Positions 25,024 to 33,632 of a stretch of 35,000 nt of DNA are shown piece after piece (position 1 is the stretch's first letter; every line of letters starts with the position of its first letter). A program made the translations under genes and the position numbers. Origin of the DNA: Blastocatellia bacterium (GTDB lineage Bacteria; Acidobacteriota; Blastocatellia; UBA7656; JADIYM01); the NCBI GenBank assembly GCA_016705245.1, contig JADIYM010000010.1, forward strand, positions 1 to 35,000. Direction: 5' to 3'. Under the pieces are notes generated by a model. It saw only the letters and a list, made by a program, of their open reading frames with translations. It ran no database searches and was not told where the DNA came from.

Positions 25024-28000
25024 TCAGTCGATCACGTCCGCGCGAAGGTCGGTGAGTGGTAACTCAGCGCCGGTTGTTCGCGCCGCCACGAAGGCTTCGT
25101 CGCCGAGCGACTGCCGAATGCTCGACGTTGCGTCCTTGACGGCCGACAGGTCGATCGCCGGCACCGGTACTCCGATCAACTCCCTCAGTGCCGCGGCCGC
25201 GCCGAGAAATCGTGCCGCCCGTTCGTGACGTCCCGCCGCCAGCGAAGCGTGCGCCAGACCTTCGAGACTCGACGCGATTCCCGATCGAAGGTTGCGCGCC
25301 GAACGGATCCTCAAGCTCTGCCGCAGGAGGCGATTGGCCTGGTCCACGTCTCCTCCAAGCACGGCTATCTCGCCAAGCAGCGCCAGCGCCGTCGCGTGAA
25401 GGTCCTCCGCACCGAGATCGCGCGCGATCGCGACGGCACGTTCTGCATACGCTCGTGCCGGCTCGAGCGAGCCGCGGTAGCGCGCAATCGAGCCCAATCC
25501 GCAGAGCGCAAACCCGCTGGCCGTTCGCTCACCCATCTCGTTTGCCAACCCCAGGCACCGCTGGAAGCTGCCTTCGGCCCGCTCCAGGTCGCCGGAGCAC
25601 ATCTGTGCATCGCCGAGGCAGAGTAGGCCGATGCACGTGCCGTACGTGTGCCCTTGAAGTTCGAGCAGGTCGATGCCGTGCTGGAGGAGGTCGAACGCCT
25701 GGGCGTACAGGCCACGTTCGTTCGCCGCGCGGCCACGGTTCACTAGCGCGAGCGCCAGTCTGAGGTTGTCGCCTATCTCGGTCGCGATCGTCGTGCACTC
25801 TTCGTAGAGGCGATCCGCAATAGCAAAGTCGCCCTGGTCGGCCGCGAGACCGCCGAGGTTGTGCAACGATGCCGCGACGCCGGATTGGTCGCCAATCGCG
25901 CGCCGAATCCCCAACGCTTCTTCCTGCCACGCCCGGCTGGCCACGACATCTCCCGCCATGGCCGCGAGATTGCCCGCCCAGTTCAATGCCTTTGCTCGAC
26001 CGCGCGGCGAGGCCTGCGTCGCCCGGTCGAGCACGTCGCGAAGAGCCGCCAGGCCCTCCGACACAAAACCCCGGACGGTCCAGAATCGGCCCATCGACGC
26101 GGCGATCGCCAGCCCGATGTCGCTCTCGCCGACCTCGCGACTCCAGTCGAGGGCCGCGCGCACGTTGTCGAGATCCGCCGCAACTCTCGAGAGCCAGCGG
26201 TGCTGTTCCCTTCCAGCAAGTTTCTCGTCTGCCGTTTCGACGAAGGCGCGGAAATACCGAGCGTGCTCGGCCCGCAAACTCGACCGAAGTTCAGACGCGA
26301 CGAGACCGGTGGAGTATTCCCGAATGGTCTCGAGCATCCGGAACCGGATCTCGTCGACGCCCTCGTCGGTGACGATGAGCGAAGACGAAGCAAGTTGCTC
26401 GAGGGCGTCAACGGTGGCGACGCCGTCGTTTTCTGCGCTCGAAAACACCGCCTCCGCTGCCTCGAGTGTCCACCCTCCCCGAAAAACCGAAAGTCGGCCG
26501 AAGACCTCTCGCAGGTGAGGCGCGAGAAGTTGGTAGCTCCACTCAATCGAGGCGCGCAGTGTTCGGTGACGGTCCGGAATGCCGACGTGTCGACTTGCGA
26601 GAAGATCCATACTCTTCTCGAGTCGGACCAGAAGTTGGGCGGGACTCATGACGACCGTTCGGGCGGCCGCAAGCTCAACGGCGAGCGGGATGCCATCCAG
26701 TCGACGGCACACCGCGACAACGGCCATGACGTTCTGCTCGGTCAGCCGAAAATCGGCGCGGACGGCCCGTGCCCGTTCGACGAAGAGAAGCACCGCCTCA
26801 CTCGACTGAGAGGCCACGAGCATGTCGCCTGGCGGCGCCGCTAGTTCCGGCACTGCCAATGCCGGTACCTCGCGGGCGTATTCGCCAACTAGACCGAGAG
26901 CTTCACGGCTCGTCGCCAGCACCCGGGCGCGCGTGCACCGACGCAGGATTTCATCCACGAGAGGGCGGACCGCGTTGAGCACGTGCTCGCAGTTGTCGAG
27001 GACCAGAAGGAGCCTGCGAGTTCCGATCGCGTCAGCGACTGCGTCCTCGGGGTTATCACCGACACGGTCCGAGAGCTCGAGAACGCGGCCGACGGACGGC
27101 ACGACGAGCGCTTCGTGGGTCAGGGTACTGAGGTCCGCCAGCCAGACGCCGTCCGGAAAGTCGTCGAATGCCTCTCGACCGGCCTGCACGGCGAGGCGCG
27201 TCTTCCCAATGCCTCCGGGTCCCACCAGCGTCACGAGCCGGCTCATGCGGAGCGCGTCGACAACGGCCTCAACCTCGGCATGACGTCCGACAAAGCTCGT
27301 CAGACTCTGGGGAAGGTTCGTCGGAGGATCCTCGAGTGTCTCGGCCGGGCCGGGCTTCGTCAGGGTGGCCACCGTGTCGGTGATGGTCTGGCCATCGAGA
27401 AGCGGCGTTGACGCGGTCGGGGATCTACCGTCGACTCGAAGGTCGAACGCCTCCTCGGACGTGGACGGAGTGCTTCGGCCGAGGCTCGCGGACAGGGTCC
27501 GGACGAAAGCCCCGGGCGAATCGAAGCGATCGGCCCGATCCTTCGAGATCGCCACGAGGATGGCCCGTGCGAATTCCTCTGGAATCACGCTGTTGTAGAC
27601 GCGAGGATCCGGAGGCGGCTCGTTCAAATGAAACTGCCGGAGCTCGCTTGCTTCGTTTCCTCGAAACGGAGCTCGCCCCGTCACCAGCTCGAAGACCATG
27701 ATCCCCATCGAGTAGACATCCGCTCGCCCATCGACGCCCGCGACGCCGTCACGAGCAAGCTCTCCCCATTGTTCAGGCGACATGTACCGCGGGGTGCCGA
27801 GGAAAGTGCCGGCCTGCGTCAGTTTCGCGGTTTCTCCGTTGGAGGCGTCGGTGCCGAGAAACCCGGCAATGCCAAGATCGAGCAGCTTCACCTGGTAACC
27901 GTCGTCCACGAGCATCACGTTCTCGGGTTTGAGGTCCCGGTGGACCACTCCCGCCAGATGGGCCGTGTCGAGAACGCTGGCGAGCGGTTCGAGAATGCGG

Positions 28001-28674
28001 AGCGCGTCGAGACACGTGTATCGCCGCTTCTCGCGGAGACGGGTGCGCAACGTCACACCCGGGACGTATTCGAGGACAAGATAGATGGTCCCGTCGCGCG
28101 AGGTACGAAGGTCGTAGACCGTCACCGAGTTCGAATGCCTGAATCGACGGGCGGCCTGGCCTTCACGGACGAATCGGCGACGCCACCGGAGGTTCTCGCG
28201 ATCGTCGCCACGGAGCATCTTGAGGGCGACGATGTCGCGCAGGAGGCGATGACGCGCGCGATAAACCGTCCCCATCCCTCCTTCACCGAGCAGCGCTTCG
28301 ATCTCGTAGATCTCGTCGAACAGCGTGCCAACGAGGACTTCGGGATTCGCGACGAGCGGCTCACCGTCGTTGTGACAGAAGTAGACGTCGGTTGGAAACG
28401 ACATCTGGCACTTCGGGCATATTCGAGCGCCGACCGCTGCCGGAGACCTGGGAGGTGCATCGGAGACATCGGTCGCATCGTCGGAGTTGTCCGGTCCGGC
28501 ATTCGACTGCGATGCCTGGGTCTCAGTGGCGCACGCGAGCAGGAGCTCGACCTCACTCCGCAACGATGCGTCTCCGGAACAGGCTTCGGAAAGCATCTGC
28601 TCCCGTTCTGGTTCGCGGAGGCCAAGAGCTTTCAGAAAGAGGCCCTTGACGCGAGCGTGACGAGAAGAGTCCAT
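25024..28674 (-). CDS. Ser/Thr protein kinase fused to NB-ARC-type ATPase and TPR repeats
   Basis: 1216 residues without membrane segments, so cytoplasmic. The order is: helical module (1-50) like that of the kinase at 22124; zinc-ribbon-like CPKC...FCHND (86-104); kinase domain (about 123-400) with GEGGMG (130-135), Lys152 in VALKML, HRDLKPEN (245-252), DLG replacing DFG (266-268), and GTPRYMSPEQ; NB-ARC/AfsR-type ATPase starting NLPQSLTSFVGR, Walker A GPGGIGKT (485-492), Walker B LLLVLD (555-560); then about 400 residues of TPR repeats. It probably senses a partner through TPRs and couples ATP-switching with phosphorylation. Convergent with the broken kinase, 48 bases apart. DLG is common in such kinases and need not mean loss of activity. 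Confidence 0.92.
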   Translation of the reverse strand: MDSSRHARVKGLFLKALGLREPEREQMLSEACSGDASLRSEVELLLACATETQASQSNAGPDNSDDATDVSDAPPRSPAAVGARICPKCQMSFPTDVYFCHNDGEPLVANPEVLVGTLFDEIYEIEALLGEGGMGTVYRARHRLLRDIVALKMLRGDDRENLRWRRRFVREGQAARRFRHSNSVTVYDLRTSRDGTIYLVLEYVPGVTLRTRLREKRRYTCLDALRILEPLASVLDTAHLAGVVHRDLKPENVMLVDDGYQVKLLDLGIAGFLGTDASNGETAKLTQAGTFLGTPRYMSPEQWGELARDGVAGVDGRADVYSMGIMVFELVTGRAPFRGNEASELRQFHLNEPPPDPRVYNSVIPEEFARAILVAISKDRADRFDSPGAFVRTLSASLGRSTPSTSEEAFDLRVDGRSPTASTPLLDGQTITDTVATLTKPGPAETLEDPPTNLPQSLTSFVGRHAEVEAVVDALRMSRLVTLVGPGGIGKTRLAVQAGREAFDDFPDGVWLADLSTLTHEALVVPSVGRVLELSDRVGDNPEDAVADAIGTRRLLLVLDNCEHVLNAVRPLVDEILRRCTRARVLATSREALGLVGEYAREVPALAVPELAAPPGDMLVASQSSEAVLLFVERARAVRADFRLTEQNVMAVVAVCRRLDGIPLAVELAAARTVVMSPAQLLVRLEKSMDLLASRHVGIPDRHRTLRASIEWSYQLLAPHLREVFGRLSVFRGGWTLEAAEAVFSSAENDGVATVDALEQLASSSLIVTDEGVDEIRFRMLETIREYSTGLVASELRSSLRAEHARYFRAFVETADEKLAGREQHRWLSRVAADLDNVRAALDWSREVGESDIGLAIAASMGRFWTVRGFVSEGLAALRDVLDRATQASPRGRAKALNWAGNLAAMAGDVVASRAWQEEALGIRRAIGDQSGVAASLHNLGGLAADQGDFAIADRLYEECTTIATEIGDNLRLALALVNRGRAANERGLYAQAFDLLQHGIDLLELQGHTYGTCIGLLCLGDAQMCSGDLERAEGSFQRCLGLANEMGERTASGFALCGLGSIARYRGSLEPARAYAERAVAIARDLGAEDLHATALALLGEIAVLGGDVDQANRLLRQSLRIRSARNLRSGIASSLEGLAHASLAAGRHERAARFLGAAAALRELIGVPVPAIDLSAVKDATSSIRQSLGDEAFVAARTTGAELPLTDLRADVID

Positions 28675-28859
28675 AGTCGGCTCATCATGGGGTCGTCTTT
28701 AAGACTGCACAACTCTCGGGCCCTCATCTCTGAGCTGGAATGGTCAGTTCAATGCAAATGTACCTTGCGGTCAGCTGACGTTCTTTCAACGTGGTGGCAG
28801 CCAGCGTAGACTGACCGGGCCGTGTCGCGTCGTCGCACGACCGAAGGAGAACGAATGCT

Positions 28860-31007
28860 GTGAGCAGGGTTCGACAGTCGGTGAGCGTCGCGTCCAAATC
28901 GGCAGCCTGTGCCGCCGCGGTGTTCGTCGTGTGCGAACTTGTGTTGCCGGCAACCGCTGGAGCGCCGCATTTGGCCAGATCGCTCGATGAGCGCGCCGTG
29001 TTCGTGGTCACGACGACCGCCGACAGCGGGCCGGGCTCGTTGCGGCAGCTGATTTTCGACGCCGGAGCAACGCCGGCGGTGGATACGATCCGTTTCAGTA
29101 TCCCCGGGCCGGGCGTGCACACGATCCGTCCGGCGACCCCGCTTCCGGAACTTCTTGATCCGATGACGATCGACGGAACGACGCAGCCCGGATACGCGGG
29201 TACGCCGTTGATCGAGATCGACTGCAGTGCGACGAGCCAGAGATCCGGAATCGTGGTCGCGACGACGGGCGTCGTGCTCCGAGGTCTGGCCGTCAACCGG
29301 GCGGACGGGGCCGGCATCATCGTCGTCGGGGGCGGTGGAAACGTCATTGAGGCGTGTCACATCGGCATCGACCCTACAGGAACCGTCGCTCGGCCTAACG
29401 TCTTCGAAGGCATCGCGATCGTCGGATCGGCGGACAACGTCGTCGGCGGCAGTTCGGCGGCGGAGCGCAACGTCATCTCGGGCAACAACAGTTCGGGAAT
29501 CACGATCACGACGTCGTCGTCGGGCACGCTAGTGATCGGGAACTACATCGGCACGGATGCGTCAGGTACGGCCGCGGTTCCGAACCTTGGCGACGGGCTG
29601 TTCGTCGAGGATTCGGTCGGGACGGTCATCGGTGGGGCTTCGTCCGGTGAGGGAAATCTCATCTCCGGAAATTCGTCTCTGGGGATCGGACTGTTTACGA
29701 ACGTCACGCTCAGTCGAATCCAGGGCAACGTGATTGGTGAGACGGTCGGGGGTGCGCCTCTCGGAAACGGCTACGATGGCGTGTACGTCCAGGATGCTTC
29801 GCGAAACCTGATAGGAGGAGAGAATGCCGGCGAAGGCAATCGAATCGCCTTCAACGGGGCGACGGGCGTCAAGGTACTCAGCGGCGATCGCAACACCATC
29901 TCGCGCAATTCCATCGATGCCAACGACTGGCTGGCCATCGATATCGGCGACGACCAGGGCGTATCGCCGAATGACGAACTCGACGTCGATGACGGAGCAA
30001 ATGGTCTGATCAATGTTCCGGTGCTTACGTCGATCGATGCGGTATCGGGCGGTGCGCAGGTGCGAGGCGTGTATCAGAGTGCTCCGAACACGACGTTTCG
30101 GCTCGAGTTCTTCACGAGTGAAGACTGCGACCCGTTCGACAATGGCGAGGCCGATGTCTTTCTGGATTCGTTCGACGTGTCGACGGATGATGAGGGGACG
30201 GCCGCCTTCGACATGATGGTGCCGGTCGCGGTGACTCCGGGGTACTCCGTCGTCGCGAACGCGACTGACCCGGACGGCAATACCTCGGAACTTTCGGAGT
30301 GCGCACAGGTGCGGCTCGCGTGGACGGCTCCTGCCGTTGCCGGTGGTCCGCCAGTGAACCTGACCATTACGGATAACCCAGCGCCCCTCTCGGCCGAACC
30401 GGGTGTACCGGGCGCGGTGCCGCTCGTCTCGAGCATCAGTACCGGGCGCGGTAGCGCTCGGGTCGGTCCGGATCGAGAAGAACCCGGGCGCTACCGCACC
30501 GTGACGCCGACATCGCCGGGGGCGGTCGTCGGCTACAACGTCTACCGGTCTCGTACTCAACCGGTGCAGCTCACCCAGTCGAATCTGGTCGCGACCTCGC
30601 CTGCGTCAAAGACAAGCATGAATGTCCCGGCGCGCAACGGTGGCTTCTATGTGGTGACGGCGAAATACGCGGATGGAACGGAAAGCACCGGTTCGAACGA
30701 GGCCGGTACGTCCGGGAGCCCCGTGATCGTTACCGTCCGGCTGCAGGGTGCCTCGAAACTCATCGTCGAAGGCTCGAATTTCTCGGCGGGTGCTACGGTG
30801 ATCGTCGATGGGCTGTCGTTCACAAGTACGGCGAAGGTCAAGCGCGGCGGGACTCGAATCATCCAGAAGGGAACGCTCTCGAACGGTCAGACCATACGGC
30901 AGCTCCTCGATTCCCGCGCGATCGGCGCCGACGGACAACGTGCCAGCCTTGTCGGCATCCGGAACCGGTCCGGGGCGGTCCAGGTGGTCCTTTTCGTCGA
31001 GCCATAA
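28860..31007 (+). CDS. Secreted right-handed beta-helix surface protein
   Basis: 715 residues. A weak signal peptide (SAACAAAVFVVCELVLPATAGA) is followed by FVVTTTADSGPGSLRQLIFDA, a common opening of bacterial surface parallel beta-helix proteins. Repeats such as NVIGGSSAAERNVISGN, NYIGTDASGT and NLISGNSSLGIGL build the helix to about residue 380. A Ca-binding-like NATDPDGNTSE follows, then a fibronectin-like segment (VVGYNVYRSRT...FYVVTAKYADGTES) and a C-terminal IPT/Ig-like region. Residues about 527-546 (STGRGSARVGPDREEPGRY) are encoded by a REP-like repeat. GTG 28860 follows AAGGAG by ten bases; an ATG at 28855 is in another frame and stops after two codons. Likely an adhesin or structural surface protein. 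Confidence 0.85.
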   Translation: MSRVRQSVSVASKSAACAAAVFVVCELVLPATAGAPHLARSLDERAVFVVTTTADSGPGSLRQLIFDAGATPAVDTIRFSIPGPGVHTIRPATPLPELLDPMTIDGTTQPGYAGTPLIEIDCSATSQRSGIVVATTGVVLRGLAVNRADGAGIIVVGGGGNVIEACHIGIDPTGTVARPNVFEGIAIVGSADNVVGGSSAAERNVISGNNSSGITITTSSSGTLVIGNYIGTDASGTAAVPNLGDGLFVEDSVGTVIGGASSGEGNLISGNSSLGIGLFTNVTLSRIQGNVIGETVGGAPLGNGYDGVYVQDASRNLIGGENAGEGNRIAFNGATGVKVLSGDRNTISRNSIDANDWLAIDIGDDQGVSPNDELDVDDGANGLINVPVLTSIDAVSGGAQVRGVYQSAPNTTFRLEFFTSEDCDPFDNGEADVFLDSFDVSTDDEGTAAFDMMVPVAVTPGYSVVANATDPDGNTSELSECAQVRLAWTAPAVAGGPPVNLTITDNPAPLSAEPGVPGAVPLVSSISTGRGSARVGPDREEPGRYRTVTPTSPGAVVGYNVYRSRTQPVQLTQSNLVATSPASKTSMNVPARNGGFYVVTAKYADGTESTGSNEAGTSGSPVIVTVRLQGASKLIVEGSNFSAGATVIVDGLSFTSTAKVKRGGTRIIQKGTLSNGQTIRQLLDSRAIGADGQRASLVGIRNRSGAVQVVLFVEP
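30434..30497. repeat. REP-like element within a coding frame
   Basis: The plus strand holds CATCAGTACCGGGCGCGG followed by TAGCGCTCGGGTCGGTCCG, the reverse complement of the array unit at 33286-33324 over about 37 bases. A second arm at 30482-30497 pairs with 30448-30463 with one mismatch, so the piece forms a hairpin. It keeps the reading frame open and adds about 20 Arg/Gly/Pro-rich residues between domains of the beta-helix protein. Confidence 0.85.
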
Positions 31008-31020
31008 CCGGCCGTCTTCT

Positions 31021-31851
31021 TCAAGTGGGAACAGCCCCCGCGACCATACGGCCGACGATCTCCTTGACGAGCTTCGCGCAGACATAGGCCGTGAGTCCAT
31101 TGAAGTCGCGCACGGGGTTGTATTCGACGACGTCGGCGCCGACGACCGGGAGGGGCAGCGACTGAATCAAGGTGACGACCTCGCGGACGGTCAGGCCTCC
31201 GGGCTCCGGATGTGATACGCCGGGCGCGAATGCCGGATCGATCCCGTCGATATCGATCGTCATGTACACGGGTCCTTCGAGTTCCGGTCGACGGCCGGCG
31301 ACCCAGGCGGGCATGTCGATGACGTCGACGCCGAAGCGTTCGACCTGCGCGCGTTGTGGAGGGCTCATTGCCCGAATGCCGACCTGCACGAGCCGGTCGC
31401 AGAGTCCGGCCTCCATGATTCTGGCAAACGGACTGGCGTGTGAGAACGGGTCACCTTCGAACGAATCGTATATGTCGGGATGCGCGTCGACGTGAAGGAC
31501 CGTGAGTCGCGGATAGTGCGGACGGAGCGCGCGTAAGATGGGGAATGTGACGGAGTGGTCTCCGCCGAGCGAGATCGGGCGGCCGCCGGCTTCCGCGATT
31601 TCAGCGATCGCGTAAGAAATGACCTGGCGAGGGTCGTGCGCGCCGTCGAGTTCGACGTCGCCGGCGTCCTCAAGAACGCCACGCGCGGAGACATCGACAA
31701 GCGCTTCGGTCCAGTTGTTCGTCGACGGAGACCGTAGCGCCTGCCGGATCAAGGGCGGTGCTCCGGCCGCTCCACGTAGAAAGGACGAGCTTTCGTCGTG
31801 AGGAATGCCGAGAAGACTGGGAGCGCCGATTCTCATTCGGATCGGAGTCAC
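31021..31851 (-). CDS. Arginase/agmatinase/formiminoglutamase-family ureohydrolase
   Basis: Manganese-dependent ureohydrolase that cleaves a guanidino group. 276 residues. Metal-binding motifs of the family are intact: GGDHS, VDAHPDIYD and MTIDIDGIDPAFAPGVSHPEPGG. The opening GIPHDESSSFLRGAAGAPPLIR is also typical, since PxDxxSSFxxG binds at the active site entrance. The substrate (arginine, agmatine, guanidine or another) cannot be told. Two starts are possible, GTG 31851 or ATG 31836, and neither has a clear ribosome site. It converges with the beta-helix gene with only 13 bases between stops. No arginine or polyamine genes are near. Confidence 0.9.
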   Translation of the reverse strand: MTPIRMRIGAPSLLGIPHDESSSFLRGAAGAPPLIRQALRSPSTNNWTEALVDVSARGVLEDAGDVELDGAHDPRQVISYAIAEIAEAGGRPISLGGDHSVTFPILRALRPHYPRLTVLHVDAHPDIYDSFEGDPFSHASPFARIMEAGLCDRLVQVGIRAMSPPQRAQVERFGVDVIDMPAWVAGRRPELEGPVYMTIDIDGIDPAFAPGVSHPEPGGLTVREVVTLIQSLPLPVVGADVVEYNPVRDFNGLTAYVCAKLVKEIVGRMVAGAVPT

Positions 31852-31953
31852 GTCGAACGGGCTAGACTGGTGACCAAAGGCCTCGCCGAGTATTCAGTAC
31901 CGCCGGTAATCAATACTACCTCGTGACTGCATTTCCGGTCTTGCGGAGTCACG

Positions 31954-32724
31954 CTACTTATCCTGGACAAACCGCAGCGAGCCGGATGGAGTCGAAAGAA
32001 CCAGGGCGTTTCCACGAGCCTCGAATCGCGTCGAGTCCTTGAGCATTCGGAAATACAGGCGTTCAAAGTCATGATGATTCGGACACATCATCATCGTTGC
32101 ACCTATGTCGCCTATCGAGATGGTCTCGTCATTCGAAGCCTTGTACTGAGCGAAATAGCGGTTGCAGACCCCGCTGCCGGCAACTCGGCCGTTCTCGAAA
32201 ACGGCATCCACCTTGACGCCTTCGGGCACGCCAGTCGTAACCCCATTCTGGGTGATCGACACCAGTTTCCAGCCCGTTTCGGTAAGGGCCTTGAGCCCGT
32301 TTGCAGTGGGTCCGACATTGGCGCAGGTCACGCTCAGATCGGGCGACTCGAAGCGGGCGCTATCGCCCTTGATCCAGAACGTCGCCGTCCCGTCGCTGTA
32401 TTTCGTACCGCTGGCCGATGGAACACGACGTAATATCCAGACATTCGTCCCGACCTCGATCCGAACGGAGGGCGTATTGCCGGATGTGAAGGTCGCAAGA
32501 AGTCCAAGGCCGGCCGGACACTGGAAACGCGCCGTCGTTGACGGACTCGCGTCAGCAGAGCCGGTGAGATCACTCGGGCTGGCGTCTCCGGTGGTGAAGC
32601 GGGCGCTGTCAGACACAGAAGGGACGGCGTCGGCCGTGGCGCGACACCCGCTGCCCAGCAGTGAGGCGACTACAAGTCCAATCAGTGAGGTTCGAATGAC
32701 CATCGAAGTCCGCGCAGGTTGCAT
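31954..32724 (-). CDS. MliC-META two-domain lipoprotein
   Basis: 256-residue lipoprotein. Signal peptide with lipobox ends at Cys27 (LVVASLLGSGC). Residues about 66-135 match the MliC lysozyme-inhibitor fold: FQCPAGLGLLATFTSG, SASGTKYSDGTATFWIKGDSARFE, with cysteines 69 and 134 placed for a disulfide. Residues about 149-256 match a META/HslJ domain: TGWKLVSI, VAGSGVCNRYFAQYK, IGATMMMCPNHHDFERLYF. This suggests envelope protection, perhaps against host or competitor lysozyme. ATG 32724 follows GGAGGA at about ten bases. The frame is open on to 33243, but only through the repeat array as Arg/Pro-rich noise. Confidence 0.88.
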   Translation of the reverse strand: MQPARTSMVIRTSLIGLVVASLLGSGCRATADAVPSVSDSARFTTGDASPSDLTGSADASPSTTARFQCPAGLGLLATFTSGNTPSVRIEVGTNVWILRRVPSASGTKYSDGTATFWIKGDSARFESPDLSVTCANVGPTANGLKALTETGWKLVSITQNGVTTGVPEGVKVDAVFENGRVAGSGVCNRYFAQYKASNDETISIGDIGATMMMCPNHHDFERLYFRMLKDSTRFEARGNALVLSTPSGSLRFVQDK

Positions 32725-32893
32725 GATGGAATAGTCCTCCAGGTTCGGCCTCTGAGATGTCCCGTTGATGCCGTGCCGTTGGCACGATACCGGAGTTTGA
32801 CCGACATCGTGAACGGGGCGGGGGGGGTGACCTGGCATATGTGCTGCTTCACTGTTATTTCCTGTTGAGGTAGCGGCCGGGTTCTTTTCCTTT

Positions 32894-33324
32894 CGGACCG
32901 ACGCGAGCGCTGCCGCGCCCGGTACTGATGCGCGGGGGCGTCCGTTGCGATACTGGCGCGGGCGGTGGGCTCGAGTGGATGTGGCGGATCGCGGGGCGTC
33001 GCGGGCGATGTCCTCCACGTCAGTACCTGGTGCGGGCTGCGCCCGGTCGTGCCCTACGGACCGACGCGAGCGCTGCCGCGCCCGGTACTGATGCGAGGGG
33101 GCGTCCGCTGCGATACCGGGCGCGGGCGTTGGGCTCGAGTGGATGTCGAGGATCGCGGGGGCGTGCGTTGCGATACCGGGCGCGGGCGGTGGACTCGAGT
33201 GGGTGTCGAGGATCGCGGCGGCCGTCGCGGGCAATGTCCTCACACATCAGTACCGGGTGCGGGCTGCGCCCGGGTCATGTTCCTACGGACCGACCCGAGC
33301 GCTACCGCGCCCGGTACTGATGCG
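32894..33324. repeat. Nested REP/REPIN-like repeat array upstream of the META lipoprotein gene
   Basis: Three repeat units alternate. Unit A (39 bp, ending CGGTACTGATGCG) is at 32894-32932, 33057-33095 and 33286-33324. Unit B (60 bp, containing TGCGATAC and CTCGAGTGG) is at about 32935-33000 and as an exact-period tandem pair at 33097-33156 and 33157-33216. Unit C at about 33018-33056 and 33245-33285 begins like the reverse complement of A (CATCAGTACCGGGTGCGG). The order is A-B-C-A-B-B-C-A, and each C-A pair is an inverted repeat of about 75-80 bp. No protein-like frame lies in 32725-33397; it otherwise holds a small hairpin (CGTGCCGTTGGCACG) and a run of eight G. Confidence 0.85.
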
Positions 33325-33360
33325 CATCGGTTCCGTGATTCGATGTCATCCGGACGTGGA

Positions 33361-33393
33361 GAAGGCCCGCAAGCGATGTGCTTGCGGGCCTTC
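33361..33393 (-). terminator. rRNA operon terminator
   Basis: A perfect 14-base stem (GAAGGCCCGCAAGC and complement) with a five-base loop, immediately after the 5S 3' end in the direction of transcription. The T-tract is short (TTCTCC), but the position and stem strength make a terminator very likely. Confidence 0.8.
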
Positions 33394-33397
33394 GTAA

Positions 33398-33513
33398 TCC
33401 GGCGACTACCTACTCTCCCACGCAGTTACCCACGCAGTACCATCGGCTCCAGAGGGCTTAACGGCCGTGTTCGGGATGGGAACGGGTGTGACCCCTCCGA
33501 TACGGTCACCGGA
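33398..33513 (-). rRNA. rrf: 5S ribosomal RNA
   Basis: Minus-strand 116-base sequence. The ends TCCGGTGAC and GTCGCCGGA pair as helix I. The conserved interior reads ACACCCGTTCCCATCCCGAACACGG and AAGCCCTCTGGAGCCGATGGTACTGC, with GGGAGAGTAGG near the 3' end. It follows the 23S gene by about 120 bases with no tRNA between them. Confidence 0.95.
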
Positions 33514-33632
33514 AACTCGAAGCGGCGGCCCGGAGTCGGGGAGTAAATCCCGGCTCTCGAGCCTGGCGCTTTGAGAGTCGAACATTGGAGTGTGTGTTTG
33601 GTGTCTGAAGTTTGAGCCGATCGATAAACTCT

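Noticed and set aside
32725..33243. N-terminal extension of the MliC-META lipoprotein frame through the repeat array
   Set aside because: It is Arg/Pro/Ser-rich repeat translation, and a good ribosome site with lipoprotein signal exists at 32724.
32894..33324. CRISPR array
   Set aside because: The repeat units are 39-60 bp, partly in tandem and partly inverted, with no regular unique spacers and no cas genes.
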